Shown here: positions 1 to 12,291 of the stretch, piece by piece | Position numbering within the stretch: position 1 is the first letter of the stretch | How the letters are laid out: each line of letters opens with the position of its first letter | From: Sepioteuthis lessoniana | Lineage: Eukaryota > Mollusca > Cephalopoda > Myopsida > Loliginidae | DNA length: 64,000 nucleotides | Direction: 5' to 3' | NCBI GenBank assembly: GCA_963585895.1 | Contig: OY757915.1 | Span: forward strand, 95,839,184-95,903,183 | Made by a program: the position numbers and the translations under genes | Notes under the pieces: generated by a model | Databases searched by the model: none | Seen by the model: only the letters and a program-made list of their open reading frames with translations | What the model was told of the DNA's origin: nothing

Positions 1-1039
1 AAAAAGACAAACAATAAACATTCTCATAAGGTTTTTAAAAAAAAATCACATTTAAAAACATTGATAGATTCATAGATAAAAATGGACAAAGCATAACTTA
101 AAACTTGCATTAAATGTTTAGATGAAATTTGAGGCATCTCTGGATTTATATAACTTTGAAACTCGTTCAATGACCTGTCAACAATCTTAAATGTTCACCA
201 TCTAGAATTGTAACATTTTGTTTACAATTGAATTTAATATTATTAAGTTAATGTAGAGGGGTATATAAATTTGTTTTAAATTTAAATTTGAGTTAACTTT
301 AAATTAGTAATATTTTGACAGAAACTCAGTTTGGAAAGGATTAAGTTTGTTTAGTTAGTAAAATAATCAACTTTCAGAAACCAAGTGATATTTGTTGCGA
401 TTTACAAACTGATAGCTAGGCAACTTCTTTGTGAAGACTTGACTTTACTGCATCTAATCTTTGGCCAACATAGGGCACATAGAGAATTACTACTGAGTTT
501 GAGTCTCACTGGATGCCCCATATTTCTGGCCTTGTTCCAGAACTAAGCTTAGCTTAGGAAACAACTACATAGAGCATTTACTAATGGTCAAGTCATTTTC
601 ATCAAATCCCCAAAGTTAAGCGATAATCAGCCTATTCAGTAGTCAAATGGGTAACCACTCAGTAATAGCAGGTACTGTAAACAACATGAGGTCTGTTGAT
701 AGATTAATTGATTTTAATGGCATGTCAACCCTTCTAGACTTATTTTATACCTACAGGTTATGGAATTGCATTCATTGTATATTATATTTACATTTTTTAG
801 TATTTGTTTTTGAAGTTTTTTTTTTGCACACATATAGTCAACAATGAAACTATTCATAGACCTATGAATATTGAATATTTTGACCCATTTCTTAGATTTT
901 AATACTTGAAGGATGCTAGACTTTTTATGTTATTAAATACAACAAAAAAAAAGGAATATAAAACACAATTTTGAGAAGGATAGGTTAAATTTACTAAATA
1001 TGAGAAGAAAAATAAATAAATAAATAAATAAATAAAAGA
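1..1039. other. AT-rich DNA, no gene seen
   Basis: I see no coding region. A stretch near 430-580 resembles 3095-3220: both carry the words gccccatat and a run resembling tggccttgt, so this is a diverged dispersed repeat. A short (AAAT)n tract ends the segment at about 1010-1035. Confidence 0.6.
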
Positions 1040-2277
1040 CAAAATTATTCCTCCAGTATGAAGAATTGAACAATTTTCACAATATTAAGTCAATAGCATG
1101 GCCTCTCTTCTTTATAACTTGCTGCAATCATTTTCTAAAGTTTTTAATAAGATTTGAACAAGTTTTTTCTAGGATTTTCTTCCATTCTTCAATAGTTACA
1201 CATTCTAATTCTTGAAGGTTTTTTAGCAATCAATAATTCATTTGAACTTTAAATTCTTGCCATAGAATTTCAATTGGATTCAAGTCAGGACTCATTGAAA
1301 GCCATAGCACTTCATGTAATGTGCTTTTTCTAAAGGCACACAGTCACTGATTTAGATGTTCAGGATGATTATCTTGCTGAAAAATAAATTGCTGACCTGG
1401 ATCAAGATTTTGCACTGGTAGTTGTAGATTTTCATCCAGAATTTTAATATAGTCTTCAGATTTCATTATTCCTCTTATTACAATTAATTGTCCCTTTGAG
1501 CCAAAACATCATTGAAGTGCCACCATGTTTTAATGTTGACACTGTATTCTTTGAGAGGAAAGCCTCATCTTTCTTGCGCCAAATCTTCTGTACATCATTA
1601 TATTGAAAAAGCTCAATTTTTGTTTCATCACTTCATAGTACTTGTTCCCAAAAGCAATTTTTTTTGTCCAAGAACATTTTGGCAAAATTAAACCAAGCAA
1701 CAATGTGACATGGTTTGTGAAGAGGGGTTCTTTGTGGTCGGTTTCCATACAACCCATTTCTATTAAAAAACAATTATATTGTACGAGTACTTATGCTAAT
1801 ACCCACCGTATCCAAACTTTTTGCGATGTCTTTCAAAACAACTCTTGGGTTTATATTAACCTTACAACACAGTTTTCATGCCGTTCTCAGTGACAATTTG
1901 GCTTCCTTCTACACCCAGGTAAATTCTCTGCCACATGAAACTGTTTAAACTTCTTTATAACAGACTGAACTGTAGATCTAGGAATAACTAATCAGTTTGA
2001 AATAGTGCTGCAACTATTTCTCAACTTATGGAAGTTGGTAATTCTCTATCTCAAATCAACGCTAAGCTCCTTTGTCTTCCCCATCGTTTTGTTAAAGTAA
2101 GAATAACAATGGTGACATTCTATACACCACGTGATGTTCTTTGCTAGAATTATATCAATTATTCTACAGAATAGATAATAGAGAAGGCTTCACAGATAAA
2201 ATAATTATGTAAATTATTTACTCTTAGACAAATCAATCAATTTAAAACAATATTTTCTACTGTACAAATAATTTTGC
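1040..2277 (-). pseudogene. Tc1/mariner-type DNA transposon, decayed transposase
   Basis: Read on the minus strand, several frames carry Tc1-family transposase signatures: QQDNHPEHLNQ near 1355-1387, MSPDLNPIE near 1268-1295 (the block before the last catalytic acidic residue in this family), and a C-terminal stretch with NLQELE and KKRGHAID further left. Stops and frameshifts break the reading frame, so no functional transposase is encoded. The ends form short inverted repeats: 1040-1058 (caaaattattcctccagta) against 2258-2277 (reverse complement ggcaaaattatttgtacagta, several mismatches). The 1.24-kb length fits the family. A flanking TA duplication is not clear. Confidence 0.8.
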
Positions 2278-2606
2278 CTTTTCCTATTTTGCATAATTTG
2301 CCTGTCAAATTTGTTGTGTTTAACTTATTGTTCTGAAAACTGAGTTTTATATTCCTTTTATTTTTGTGCTTATTAACTTATAAAAAATCTGGCATTATAC
2401 AGGCATTAGATTTTGAGAAATGGATAAAAATATTAAAAATTGATTGGTGAATGAATAATTTCATCATTGATTGGTGTATGAATAATTTCATCATTGACTG
2501 TATATATGATATCAACTATTCCTATCTGATACAAATAATTTGCAAACAGTTGTATGGTTTCAAGTATTCCTGTCTAATACTAATGATTATATAATTTCAA
2601 GTATTA

Positions 2607-2712
2607 ATTTCCTGGGGAAGGAGTAGTGCCCTCCCCTATACCTCGGTGTAGTAGCTATTGAAAAGGGAGCCTTTGGGTGGCCCTTGCCTACAGTCGCCAA
2701 CTTTACTTATTT
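2607..2712 (+). repeat. SINE family A, 3' fragment
   Basis: This matches the 3' half of the tRNA-like family A repeats seen at 18874, 35334, 51273 and 53749: agtagtgccctcccctatacc, then gtagtagctattgaaaaggg, ending in gtcgccaactttactta. The tRNA-like head is missing. Confidence 0.75.
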
Positions 2713-2829
2713 GCACACATCTATATCTTTTCAAGTAACTACTAATTCAAGTTACTATTCTTAATAAAAAATAATCTGCTAGAAATTATAATGTTTCAAG
2801 TATTTCTATCTAATACTAAGAATTTTCAA

Positions 2830-3060
2830 ATAGATCTATTTGATCCATAGATGGGATCCTAAAAAGTACTATCATTCTGGATAAGAATAGAACTTGGAGT
2901 AATAGCAATGAAGGGGTACTCCACATTTCCTAAATTTCTAGAACTGAAGCCTCAACCCAGATACAATTTAGTGTCATACCTAGAACATTCTCTTTTCAGG
3001 AGAGGGGTCTTACCTCTCTGCAGGGGATACAGTCAGTATATTCTAAGCCCCACTAACTAG
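2830..3060 (-). repeat. Dispersed repeat family E
   Basis: On the minus strand this matches the units at 17406, 30528, 31056 and 63452: a leading cagaatacac-like block, aggggtaagacctc, a block ending in ctttggggaatgt, then caggttcactctggcccag and tgggtcaaatagaactgtt. The sequence is diverged. Confidence 0.65.
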
Positions 3061-3931
3061 GCAGGTGAGGTCTGTGTGGCAAACTAAGCAAAACTTAGTA
3101 AATAACAACTGCCTAGTGTACATAGGCAGATCATGTCTTGTGAGTTCTATTCTTACTGGGTGCCCCATATCTTGGGCTTTGTACTACATACAATTAAAGC
3201 TAAACTTAGTAAATAACAATGCAGGTTATCTAGCATTCAAAAGACTTAATATACAGAGGTTTGGAAAATACAGGTATGGAAAAAAATTTTTTTACCTGTA
3301 CTCCAACTTATCAAAAATTATTAATTAATAAATCAAAATAAAAACATGTTTCTCATAAGACAAAAATATTTACAAAAACTATTTTTAAAAAGTTTGAGAA
3401 GAAATAATAAATTACTCAAGACTATTGTTAAAAAAATCTTAACATTAAGCCAAATGTTTTCAACAGAGGACGGCTTTCCACTTTATATTTTGTTTTGGTT
3501 TTATTTTTAAGCTCTTTCCACAAATGTGCATTAAAACTGGTCAAACTAGATCTTTAAAAACAACTTGGGAAAAATGTGCAAAGAGAAACTGCTTTAAACT
3601 TTTTTTTTCCTTTTTCAAAAAAATCAAAATGGCTGCTTGGGTACAAAAAGAATCAATCAATCAATAAATAAGAAAATACTACAGTTGCATATTGCTAAAT
3701 TTATTTCATGCAGATTCACTGATAACTAAAACTAACACACACTAAATATTTGCTCATATACAACATGCAGATTTTTTTTTCAGAATGGCTTTATTTTTTT
3801 TCCTACAAACAATGACTCATCCTGATCTCTTTTTTATCAGCCACAACTCCTTCACAATGTAAATACTTTGGTTGCTGTATAATATACGATGATATCTTTT
3901 TAAATATTAAGTCTTATTGGCCAGCAAATAC

Positions 3932-3990
<59 letters not shown>

Positions 3991-4020
3991 TCATATATAT
4001 ATATATACACACATACACAA
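3932..4020. repeat. Compound microsatellite (ATGT)n(GT)n(AT)n(AC)n
   Basis: Successive short tandem runs: ATGT repeats, then about 15 GT units, then AT, then ACAC. Confidence 0.95.
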
Positions 4021-4262
4021 GTTAGAATAGTATAGATACAGTATGAATGGTACTTGGTAACTATTAGTTTCCTGCCTATGCTACCAATGATGGTCGCTTA
4101 GACAGGAAACTAAATCATCAAAAGCCATTGACTTTCTATCAATGCTAACCTAACTTAGATATACATACTCTATCACTGATATTGAGCAATGTTTATTTAT
4201 TAATATAGCAAACTGAATTATACATAAGAATATGAAAGTAATTGAGTTTTTTTTTTTAAATA

Positions 4263-4690
4263 TAAGGTGTGATTCAAAAAGTACCAAGGCTTAAATGTCA
4301 TTTTTTTTTAATTAAATGAAGACATGTATGTACACAGCTGAGTAACTTATATAATAAAGTGATGATGTCTAGGTTACTGTCTAGAGGGGTTAGTGGCAAT
4401 TCTCAATACTTCTTGATTAGCAGGTTTTGGTGAAATACAATATTGTAAAACTGCAACATTCACCATTCTAACCAGACCTAGCTCTGTGCAACTTATTCTA
4501 AACTGAAAATTCATCTTAAGAGTGAGATTTTGAGCACAGCACAGCTTCATACAATATCAAAAAAGGTGTTTCAACCAGTGAAAAACTCACTAGAATAAGT
4601 GTGGTAAATGTCAAGGGAACCCTTTTGAAGTAAATTAATGTTTCATTCATTGTTCAGTTCAGTCTTGGTACTTTTTGAACACTCTTTCAT
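4263..4690. mobile_element. MITE-like element with mariner-type inverted ends
   Basis: The left end gattcaaaaagtaccaaggc and the right end, whose reverse complement reads gttcaaaaagtaccaagact, form about 20-bp terminal inverted repeats around a 430-bp interior. No transposase frame remains, so it is best described as a non-autonomous or internally deleted element. Confidence 0.65.
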
Positions 4691-4763
4691 TCAAATTAAG
4701 CAATGTATAATAGATTTGAATATTCTAATGAAGGGAGTAATTTAGGTCTGGTTTCTTTGTTTA

Positions 4764-4976
4764 ATTGTATATCAACCTTCATGGGTTATTTAATGCCAGA
4801 ACTATCTTTGAAGAAGAACAGTAGTGATACTTCTTAGGGAGATAAGGGGGTTCATACCTTTCCCCAGATTATTAGCCTGAAAGTGAACATAATAGTGCCT
4901 CTGGAGTTTGAACTTGCTTACTTCAGGTTTGCAGTCCAGCATGTGAGCCATTACGCCATGGCGACTCTCCCCAAAT
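4764..4976 (-). repeat. tRNA-derived SINE family B
   Basis: On the minus strand the 5' head has a tRNA-like layout: an A-box-like gcgtaatggctcacatgc and a B-box-like caagttcaaactcc, followed by the family body (ttcactttcaggctaat, then gtatgaaccccc) and the tail ggcattaaataacccatg. The fullest copy is at 36893-37113. Confidence 0.75.
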
Positions 4977-5104
4977 GATTTAAAGCCACGAAATATGTAA
5001 TTTGAGATATATTCAGTTCCAAACACTTGATACATAATTTCTCTAGTTTTTTTTAACCCTTCCAAAACAAAAAATACAAGTTATACCCTTCTTAGTTGGA
5101 GGTG

Positions 5105-5345
5105 AATCCCCAAGGTGTAGTGGTCAATGTACTGGACTGCAACATTGTCGCAAATAAGTTCAAACTCCAGTCAAGTTATTACATTCACTTTTGGACTAAT
5201 ACCCATAGTAAAGTATGAATCCCCTTCTTATCCTCCAAGCTATGGGTTAAATAGTACCATAACTGTCCTTCTACAAGGATGTTTTGGGCATTGAATAATC
5301 CACAAAGGTTGATATGCCATTAAAAACAAAGAAACCAAACATACT
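5105..5345 (+). repeat. tRNA-derived SINE family B
   Basis: Plus-strand copy with tRNA-like head (aaggtgtagtggtcaatg, then agttcaaactcc) and tail ggttgatatgccatt plus (AAAC)n. It lies 130 bp from the opposite-strand copy at 4764-4976, so the pair can fold back. Confidence 0.75.
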
Positions 5346-6391
5346 TGGTTGGACTGAGAACTTTTCAGTATATCATTCTCTTTATAAATGAATATATTAC
5401 TTATATTCTCTTTTTCCAAACCAGAAACCAAAGTCATAAATATTTTTTCCTAGCTTAACAATAAATCGTAGGAATTTTTTTCCACGATTTTTTCCCTATG
5501 ACCTCCATCTTATCTTTTTTATTTGAAAAAGTAGAACAAAAATTAAGCTCCGATCATAAGTAAGTGACCTAAATAAATTTCAAAAAATATGTTATATAGT
5601 CACAGTAAAATTCAATTGGGTCTCCCACCTTTATTTCAAACACTTCATTCTATTCTATGAGGGTGATGTAAAAGTTCTGTGTCATCTTTTGTATAGGGAA
5701 AATCTTATTCATGTCTCTGAAAGTTAATAAGCTCTTTATTACTTGTACAATCAATCAACTGTAGAATGCCATTCATATGCCTTAGGGAGATTTAAAAATA
5801 TAAAAAAAACAAGAAACTGAGTCCCATATGAACTTAAAGAAATGAATATTACAGCTTTTCTCTTCTTGATCAACACAAAAATTCAGCTTTGTACAAAAAT
5901 AGTCACTGACAATAAAAATAATCAATTTACACTATCACTCATAGATAAACATAATTTCTAACATTTATTTTCATAAAGAAATGAATTTCCTTCTAAACAA
6001 GGTTTTATTATTTTTAGTGAAACATTATACAGTCAAAACAGATATCATTAAGTAATTTATATAGAAGTCAAAAAATAAATACACTTCCCTATGTACATTT
6101 ATAGCATTGTTATTGTGCAATGCTAATATAGAGCAATTGGTTTGTTTGAATAACTCTTTAAAACAGTTAAGACTTGTTTTTCTGAACAAGGAAGACAACT
6201 AATTATTTTACTGTATGACATATTGAAAATATCACACAACAAAGTCATAGAGTTTGGATTTTTCCACATTCAATATATTCCCTAGATCTATTAATTCTTT
6301 AGACTATTCTTTTTATACTTCTGTATTCTTTAGATATATTCTTTAAAATATCACTTGTTTGATTTCATATAACCTGCAGTCTAAATAGAGG
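5346..6391. other. AT-rich DNA, nothing recognised
   Basis: No open frame of length, no splice-site pair and no repeat of the families defined here could be supported. Confidence 0.5.
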
Positions 6392-6411
6392 TTTTAATAA
6401 GTTTAAGATAT

Positions 6412-6752
6412 CATCATCATCATCATGTCGTGCCACTAGCACAGATATCCCTGACCCTTTCTCGACACTTCTCCCTATCGTTCATCGCCTCAGGAAGGTC
6501 TTCAGAGCTACATCCCGTATCTTCACATAGCTGCTGAATGTATGTTTGAGCTAGTCGTCCTGCTTTTGCCCGCCCACATGTGGGGGTCCATAGGAGTACA
6601 TCATTTATGAGCTCGTCCCTGCTTCTCCAGCAGTGTCCTGCATGGCTGGTTCATCTAACTTGGATAGTTTTCGTGATGGGAGGCAGGTGGCCGTATAGTT
6701 GGTGCCTTGTGGGGTGTTGTCACCAGGATTTGTTAATTTTTGCTCACAGCAT
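6412..6752 (-). mobile_element. Retroposon insertion with 20-bp target duplication
   Basis: A 341-bp segment, more GC-rich than its surroundings, is flanked by near-identical 20-bp sequences: ttttaataagtttaagatat at 6392-6411 and the same with one g/a change at 6753-6772. It begins with (ATC)n on the plus strand, which on the minus strand is an (ATG)n 3' tail. That is typical of a 5'-truncated non-LTR retrotransposon inserted in minus orientation. No coding domain was identified in this short piece. Confidence 0.75.
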
Positions 6753-6772
6753 TTTTAATAAATTTAAGATAT

Positions 6773-8254
6773 TAAAAGTTCACTCAAATAAAACCAGAAT
6801 TTAGCTGAAAGACAGAGTAAAGATCATAAAAAATCCAAGAAAAATTCTTTGAGCACTCAATGTTATGAATTTACATGGATAAAAGTTTTTGTCAAAATAA
6901 AGGGGAAAATTTTTTACATCTATGGGATAAGAGGGCACATTGTTTTGCCGTTTGCTATCTGACTCCATTCTGGGTGATACTACTTTTACCCCAGTTTTGT
7001 TTTGTTGGTTTAACTTCTTCGATAAGAAGGCCCAAAAAGAATTATATAAAAGAAGATAGTAACAGATAGGAAACGAAGAGATATTTTTATATCTTTCCTT
7101 TATTTCTAGGTTCAACAACCATTCAATGGGTGAGGAAATTCTCCCTGAATACAATTGAAATGGTTGAATCCCCCAATCAAGGTGTTAAAAATGCGTTTGT
7201 CGTTTCTTGAGTATATATGTCCTTATTTGTTATTTAAAGCTTTAACCATGTACATGGTATATAAAGCTTTAACGACATGTTAGTCACTTTTGGGAATTTG
7301 TCCAAGTCCAGTGTTTTATTTCCTAGTTTGATAGGTCCATTTTGATACTTTTTATATTTTGGCATACTGTTAACCAAGACAGCTGCTACTAGTGAAAGGT
7401 TAGCCAACGTGGCACTTTAGAGCAGCCACGTGGCCTTCCACTAACAGCAAGGGAGATTTAGATGTTGTCACTCCACTGGTCACTGCTGAAAGAGAGTGAG
7501 CTACCTCCTTTTGTTGGGATGGTCCCTTTTCTTTGTGCATGCATTGGCCCTCTTCCTGTCAGAGGCCTCTGGGAGTTTCTGCATATTTTAATAATTATTT
7601 TAATTCAATTTAAATCTTTTTTAAAAATTTATTCCCTACACATCAACCTATCAAATAAACATTTAAATTTTCAATGTGGATAAAATTTTACTACTGAAAA
7701 TTTTAAATGGTATCAGATTTTTATTTCTATAGAAACAATTGTTGATAAATATACAAATCTAAAATAAAAAGAATCTTCTGAGTGGTAAATAAAAAAAAAA
7801 AATTTTTTAAATATAAAGTTCAAAATACTAAGAGTAAAAAAAAAATTTTTTTTTAAAGTAACTTTTTAAAAAGAGCCATTTGTCAAAAAAAAAAATTGTG
7901 TTATACAAGTTAACAGTGCACATGAACTTTTTTTTTAACTTATTAGCTTGAATTTAAATCCAGGTTACTGTAAATTGCAAGGTACAAGCTCACCTAAAAT
8001 ATAAGTTTATCTCAAGATTTTTAGCTCAAAATTCCAGACTAGACCTATACCTGCTGTATAGGTTGACCTCCAAACATACAATAGGCTTACTGTAATGTTC
8101 TGGTTAGTATTTACAATGAATACATCAGCTGTTAGAAACAGCCTGTAAAAAAGCATTGCTATAATACTTATTTGTCTAAATTTCTAAGTTAAGGCTTGAT
8201 AATTTTTATAACTTAGAATAATCAGACAATAGTCCACATCATTGTTATCAGCAG
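6773..8254. other. No gene seen; one GC-richer patch
   Basis: Mostly AT-rich. A GC-richer patch at about 7380-7590 (containing ccacgtggccttccac) looks like a repeat fragment, but I cannot assign it. The minus-strand frame across 6801-7154 shows no domain and no convincing splice sites. Confidence 0.45.
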
Positions 8255-8565
8255 GAAACATGGCACAGTGAATATAGTTATTTGGTTGAGAAGTGCTTCT
8301 AAGCGAAATCATTAGGAAGTTGCAGGTTCAATCCCAACTAAAGGTAAGAATAACAAGAAATATTTAGGATAGCTTAACACTTGTACCCGGTCATGGTTGA
8401 CAGAATTAGATTAATCTACCCTTGTGGATTAAATAAAGGGATCAGTTCAAGGTTCTGTGTAAGCTCCCAAGTTTGACATCAAACAACTGAAGAAGGCCAA
8501 AAGACATTGCTTGAAACATTGTGAGTATAGCAATGAAGATGAGGACAATAGTCCAAATATTCTAA
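8255..8565 (+). repeat. SINE family D with CTGAAGA/GAAAC motif
   Basis: Shares with 12292-12565 and 52258-52545 a head containing gcaggttcaatcc (B-box-like), a middle cttaacacttgtacccggt, and a 3' core aactgaagaaggcc...gaaacattgtg followed by gaagatgaggacaatagtcc. The copy is moderately diverged. Confidence 0.75.
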
Positions 8566-9287
8566 GTGATGATACTTAATTTGTATTACAGATTTATTAT
8601 TCTATATTAATCTCTAAGTTAATTTGTCACATATGTTCACCAAACATGAGTTAGAAGTTAGAAGTGTTTGTGTCAGTCTGCTGAAGTTACAGTAAATTGT
8701 GTATATCAGTTGCTATGAATATTTTTCCACTGTTTGATCACTCTGTGGTAAAGGTTTTAATTTTTGCCCTATCGTATAAGTCAACTCCTAGTTTATAGAG
8801 ATTTTTTCAAGCTTAAAAAATCAACTTGTATGCCACAATTTTTGGTAAATGTTCTTTCTAAATCAAAGAGAATGCTGTGTTAGTGATACTCATTAGCAAA
8901 CATTTAACCTATAATATTTAAGACACAAGGTAAATATTTAAGCAATTAACACTGTATTGTATATATTTATTAGTTGATTTAATTTGGTGGGAGACAATGT
9001 GTTGATTACCTACTCCTTATAATATAAATCAACAGTAGTAGAAGTAAAGTAGTAGGAGGAGGAAAAGATAAGAGAAAGGTGCGAGAAAAAGTAGGAGGAA
9101 AAGATAAGAGAAAAGTGTGTGAAAAAGGAAGATCTGTTTTGTTAATATTACCAATTTGTAATAAAATATGTTTTGGAGCCTTGAGAAATATAAAAGATAT
9201 GAAAAATATGAAGATCCTTTCTAGAGATTGTGAAAATTTGTCTTTGGCAAGTTACAATTGATGATTATCAATAACGCATCTCATTTT

Positions 9288-9323
<36 letters not shown>

Positions 9324-9400
9324 ATCAAAGAACAGTAGTACACTGAAACATTTTCTTTATTTGAGATCAGACAAATTTTAAATTTTGGTTAAAAATAATC
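8566..9400. other. AT-rich DNA with (AT)n tract
   Basis: No supported gene. A purine-rich run at 9050-9130 is a short tandem duplication (aggaaaagataagagaaa twice). A pure (AT)n tract occupies about 9292-9321. Confidence 0.55.
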
Positions 9401-9639
9401 TCAGGTAGTTTTAAATTCTTCTTGGTCACAACAACTTAACCCTTTGAATCCATACACCCAATATTTAACATTTTGTCTAAGTACTATTTTATTATACATC
9501 ACAAACCCACTATTTCAGGCTGAGTACCATTCTACTGTAAACTGTAAGCCTAATATTTCAAGCATAGAGAGATCATATCAGATCCATAGTATCCGATGAT
9601 GTCCTGTTGATTTTTTCCTCCATTTTTTTCAATTTTTGG

Positions 9640-10378
9640 ATCGGTATTGCCAATTGTCTAAAGGGATGTTCATGACCTCGAGGTTTCTTTTAATAATGTG
9701 CTTATATCTGAGTTTCGGTCAACTTGTTTTACAGGACCCTTCTCTAAGTTGAGAGTACAGCATCTGTTTTGGCAGTCTGCTATCCTCAAGTCTGTTCAAC
9801 TGGCCACCCCATTTTAGGTTACATTGGACAAGTATATCATACATCCTAGGGAGTTTAGATTTCTCCAGGATAGATTTATTTGGGATATGCAGCCACCACT
9901 TGACATTTAGTATTTTGCCCAAGTGACACATCATATAGACATGAAGTCTTTGGACATCCGCTTTATATACTGTCTAAGTTTCTGCACTATACATGTGGGT
10001 TGAAAGAACTATGACACAGTTCACTGCACATTTAGTTTTTATGGAGAGGTCTTTTGTGAGCAAGACTCGCTTCCTCAGCCCACCAAAGGTCTTGAAAGCA
10101 TATGTGTATCTAGTCTGTTGTTGGCTGCTGAGGAGCCTAGATATTTAAATTTATTTACTTGGGCTACTACCTGACCCTCTATCTGTATGTCTTGGCCATT
10201 GTCATGAGATCCCCGAGTAGGTTGATACATAATCACGTTTTTTTTTTAGTTTAATTTTCAGCAAATGCCTTGGCAACTTTTAAGAAATGCTTGGTTATTT
10301 CGTGTGTATCTTGATGGTTATGTGCCACAAAGGCAGTGTCATCAGCAAACATGAGCTTGCATATCAGAACATTTCTAT
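9640..10378 (-). pseudogene. Non-LTR retrotransposon relic (RT palm to C-terminus)
   Basis: On the minus strand the right part carries the reverse-transcriptase catalytic box in CKLMFADDTAFVAHNHQDT (near 10320-10360), followed in shifted frames by a stretch containing KYLGSSA, and at 9719-9934 by RMYDILVQCNLKWGGQLNRL and RLPKQMLYSQLREG. These match the C-terminal region that follows the RT in many animal LINEs (RLRWxGHVxRMxD...RLPKxLLYGEL). Several frameshifts and stops make it dead. The upstream RT part is missing because SINE family C begins directly at the break (10384). Confidence 0.8.
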
Positions 10379-10383
10379 CATAT

Positions 10384-10620
10384 GGTGTAATGGTTATCGT
10401 CGTAGGAAATGGACACGGTGACACGAGTTCAAATCCTTGACGAGTTTGCATTTCACAAAGCACTAATACCCTTGGGAAAGGTATGAATCCAATTATTCTC
10501 CCTCCAGCTATAGGTAAATTGTAGGACAGACAGGGTTCTTAAGACTTGATGAGGCAACTAGTCTAGGAGAAGGAAAACTCTGAATTCAAACCTGTTAAAC
10601 TTTGCTTAAAAATTGACCTT
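10384..10620 (+). repeat. tRNA-derived SINE family C
   Basis: tRNA-like head tggtgtaatggttatcgtcg (A box) and gagttcaaatccttg (B box), then aataccc, the body gctataggtaaattgtagg, and a 3' end aaactctgaattcaaac. Other copies: 19787, 20052 (minus), 50098 and 63265. Confidence 0.8.
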
Positions 10621-10740
10621 GTGTCATATCCTGCCTGAGCAGAGGGGTTGGTAAATAGGATCATATCAGATACTAATATTAAAAGGCTTAATATAGCAAC
10701 CATTCTCAATCTTTCTTTTAATGGGTTGATGGTTTAGTTT

Positions 10741-10912
10741 CATTTCGTTGCTTTATTTAATGGCATATCAATCTTCATGGGTTATTTAATGCCAAAGCCA
10801 TCCTTGTAGAGGAACAGTTGTGGTATTATTTAACCCATTACTGGAAGGTTTGTACCATTCTCAAGGGTATTTATCTAAAAGTGAATGCAATAGCACAATT
10901 TGATGATAATGT
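10741..10912 (-). repeat. SINE family B, truncated
   Basis: Contains the 3' tail and body (aatggcatatcaatcttcat, then gggttatttaatgcc and gaggaacagttgtgg) but lacks the tRNA-like head. Confidence 0.65.
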
Positions 10913-11236
10913 ACAGGTAGTTTCCTTGGAGAGCAACAAATACCAGCTGAGAAGGTTCAGGGTTCAAATAGATACTGCATACTGATCCTGGTCATACATA
11001 CAAACAAAATATATGATGCTTGTCCAGAATAGCACAACAAAGAAAATTCACATTATTTTTGTAATAATGTACAAATAAATTGTATAGAAATGCTATTCTA
11101 ACATTCACCACCCAGATAAGAATAAATTTCAGCCATTTATTTAATTCTTTTATACAAAAGTTAAATTTTAGTCTGCAAAATTATATATCAGCAATTGTCA
11201 GTAAGACAACAATTTAGTGGTTGGAGAAAGTAAAAA

Positions 11237-11346
11237 TGTTCAGCTGTCACTCTTTTCTGGGTGAAGCTTAGAAACATTTAACCAACCCTCATATGTGCAT
11301 TTAAAACTTCTTTTAAATTACTTTACCTCAAATAATAAGTATAAAA
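11237..11346. repeat. About 110-bp direct repeat, copy 1
   Basis: By eye identical over about 110 bp to 13949-14059 (begins aaaatgttcagctgtcact, ends caaataataagtataaa). The two copies are 2.7 kb apart in the same orientation and bracket the TM exon. The function is unknown. Confidence 0.9.
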
Positions 11347-11998
11347 TGAGTGAATTGTAACAAGTTGAGTTGATATGATTCTTAAATGTAACTGTCTAGA
11401 AAAAAAATGAAGGAAATGACTGAAACTTACTCTTATCTGAATGGCGAATGTAAGTATTAAATTTCTGTATAAGTTTTTTGTACATTACCACAAACATTTC
11501 ATCAGTGTGCTATTCTGGACAGGTACCAAATGACTATATTTCTTTAGATAGTCATATCAGTATAAATGGTAGAAATTTAAGAAAGTTCCCAGTATGTCCT
11601 TTCAATATCATTTCTATAAAGGGCTGACAAATCTGAATAACTAAAGGATTAGATATCCTGGTTTTGTAATGCAATCAACTCAATATTTTTTTTACAGATC
11701 TAAATACATAGAGCACAAAACCCAAGTTTCATTAAGATTAGCACTGCATGTATTCAACTTGTTTTTAAATGTGATCAAAAGATAATTCTATTACATTATA
11801 AATGCAAAATTAATGAATCATTGGCTTTTTTCTCATTTTTAGCCCAAATTAACCCAGCTTATTTTTAGTAGACTAAATAGTCACATATATATTGAAATTC
11901 AAAATTTAATAGAGTTGGGCCTTGAATAGTTCCCAGTTCACAACTTGTGACCCAATCTGATAACCCTGTTTTCATGCACAAGCAATGATTTGACTTAC

Positions 11999-12074
11999 CA
12001 GTGAACAATGATACACAAACATCCAATCAAGATGAGTATAATGCAGCTCAAAACGATCAAAGCAATTCTCATTC
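11999..12074 (-). CDS. Host exon encoding a transmembrane helix
   Basis: On the minus strand a strong acceptor (ttctattttccag) precedes 76 bp ending at a canonical donor (TG|gtaagtc). The exon is entered in phase 1, and that frame gives MRIALIVLSCIILILIGC then LCIIVH. This is about 23 hydrophobic residues with one arginine at the start, a textbook single-pass membrane segment. Entry in phase 1 agrees with the phase 1 exit of the Cys-rich exon at 19183-19299, so it may be the membrane anchor of the same protein. It ends in phase 2. A strong acceptor lies downstream at 11395; if used, the joined codon would be TGA, ending the protein right after the helix. That last point is speculation. Confidence 0.6.
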
Positions 12075-12291
12075 CTGGAAAATAGAAAGAAATAACAACA
12101 ATTAAAACAAATATTTTCTGTTTTATCTACATTTTTTGGACTATTGTTCTCATCTTTGTCGTCACATTTATGCAATATGAGCTCTGGTAAAAAAAAATAA
12201 AACATGCAATGATGACAGCAAAATTGCAATATGGGCACTGGTAAAAATGGTTGCTGAAGACATTATGTTTATAATACCCAGAAATTCATCC

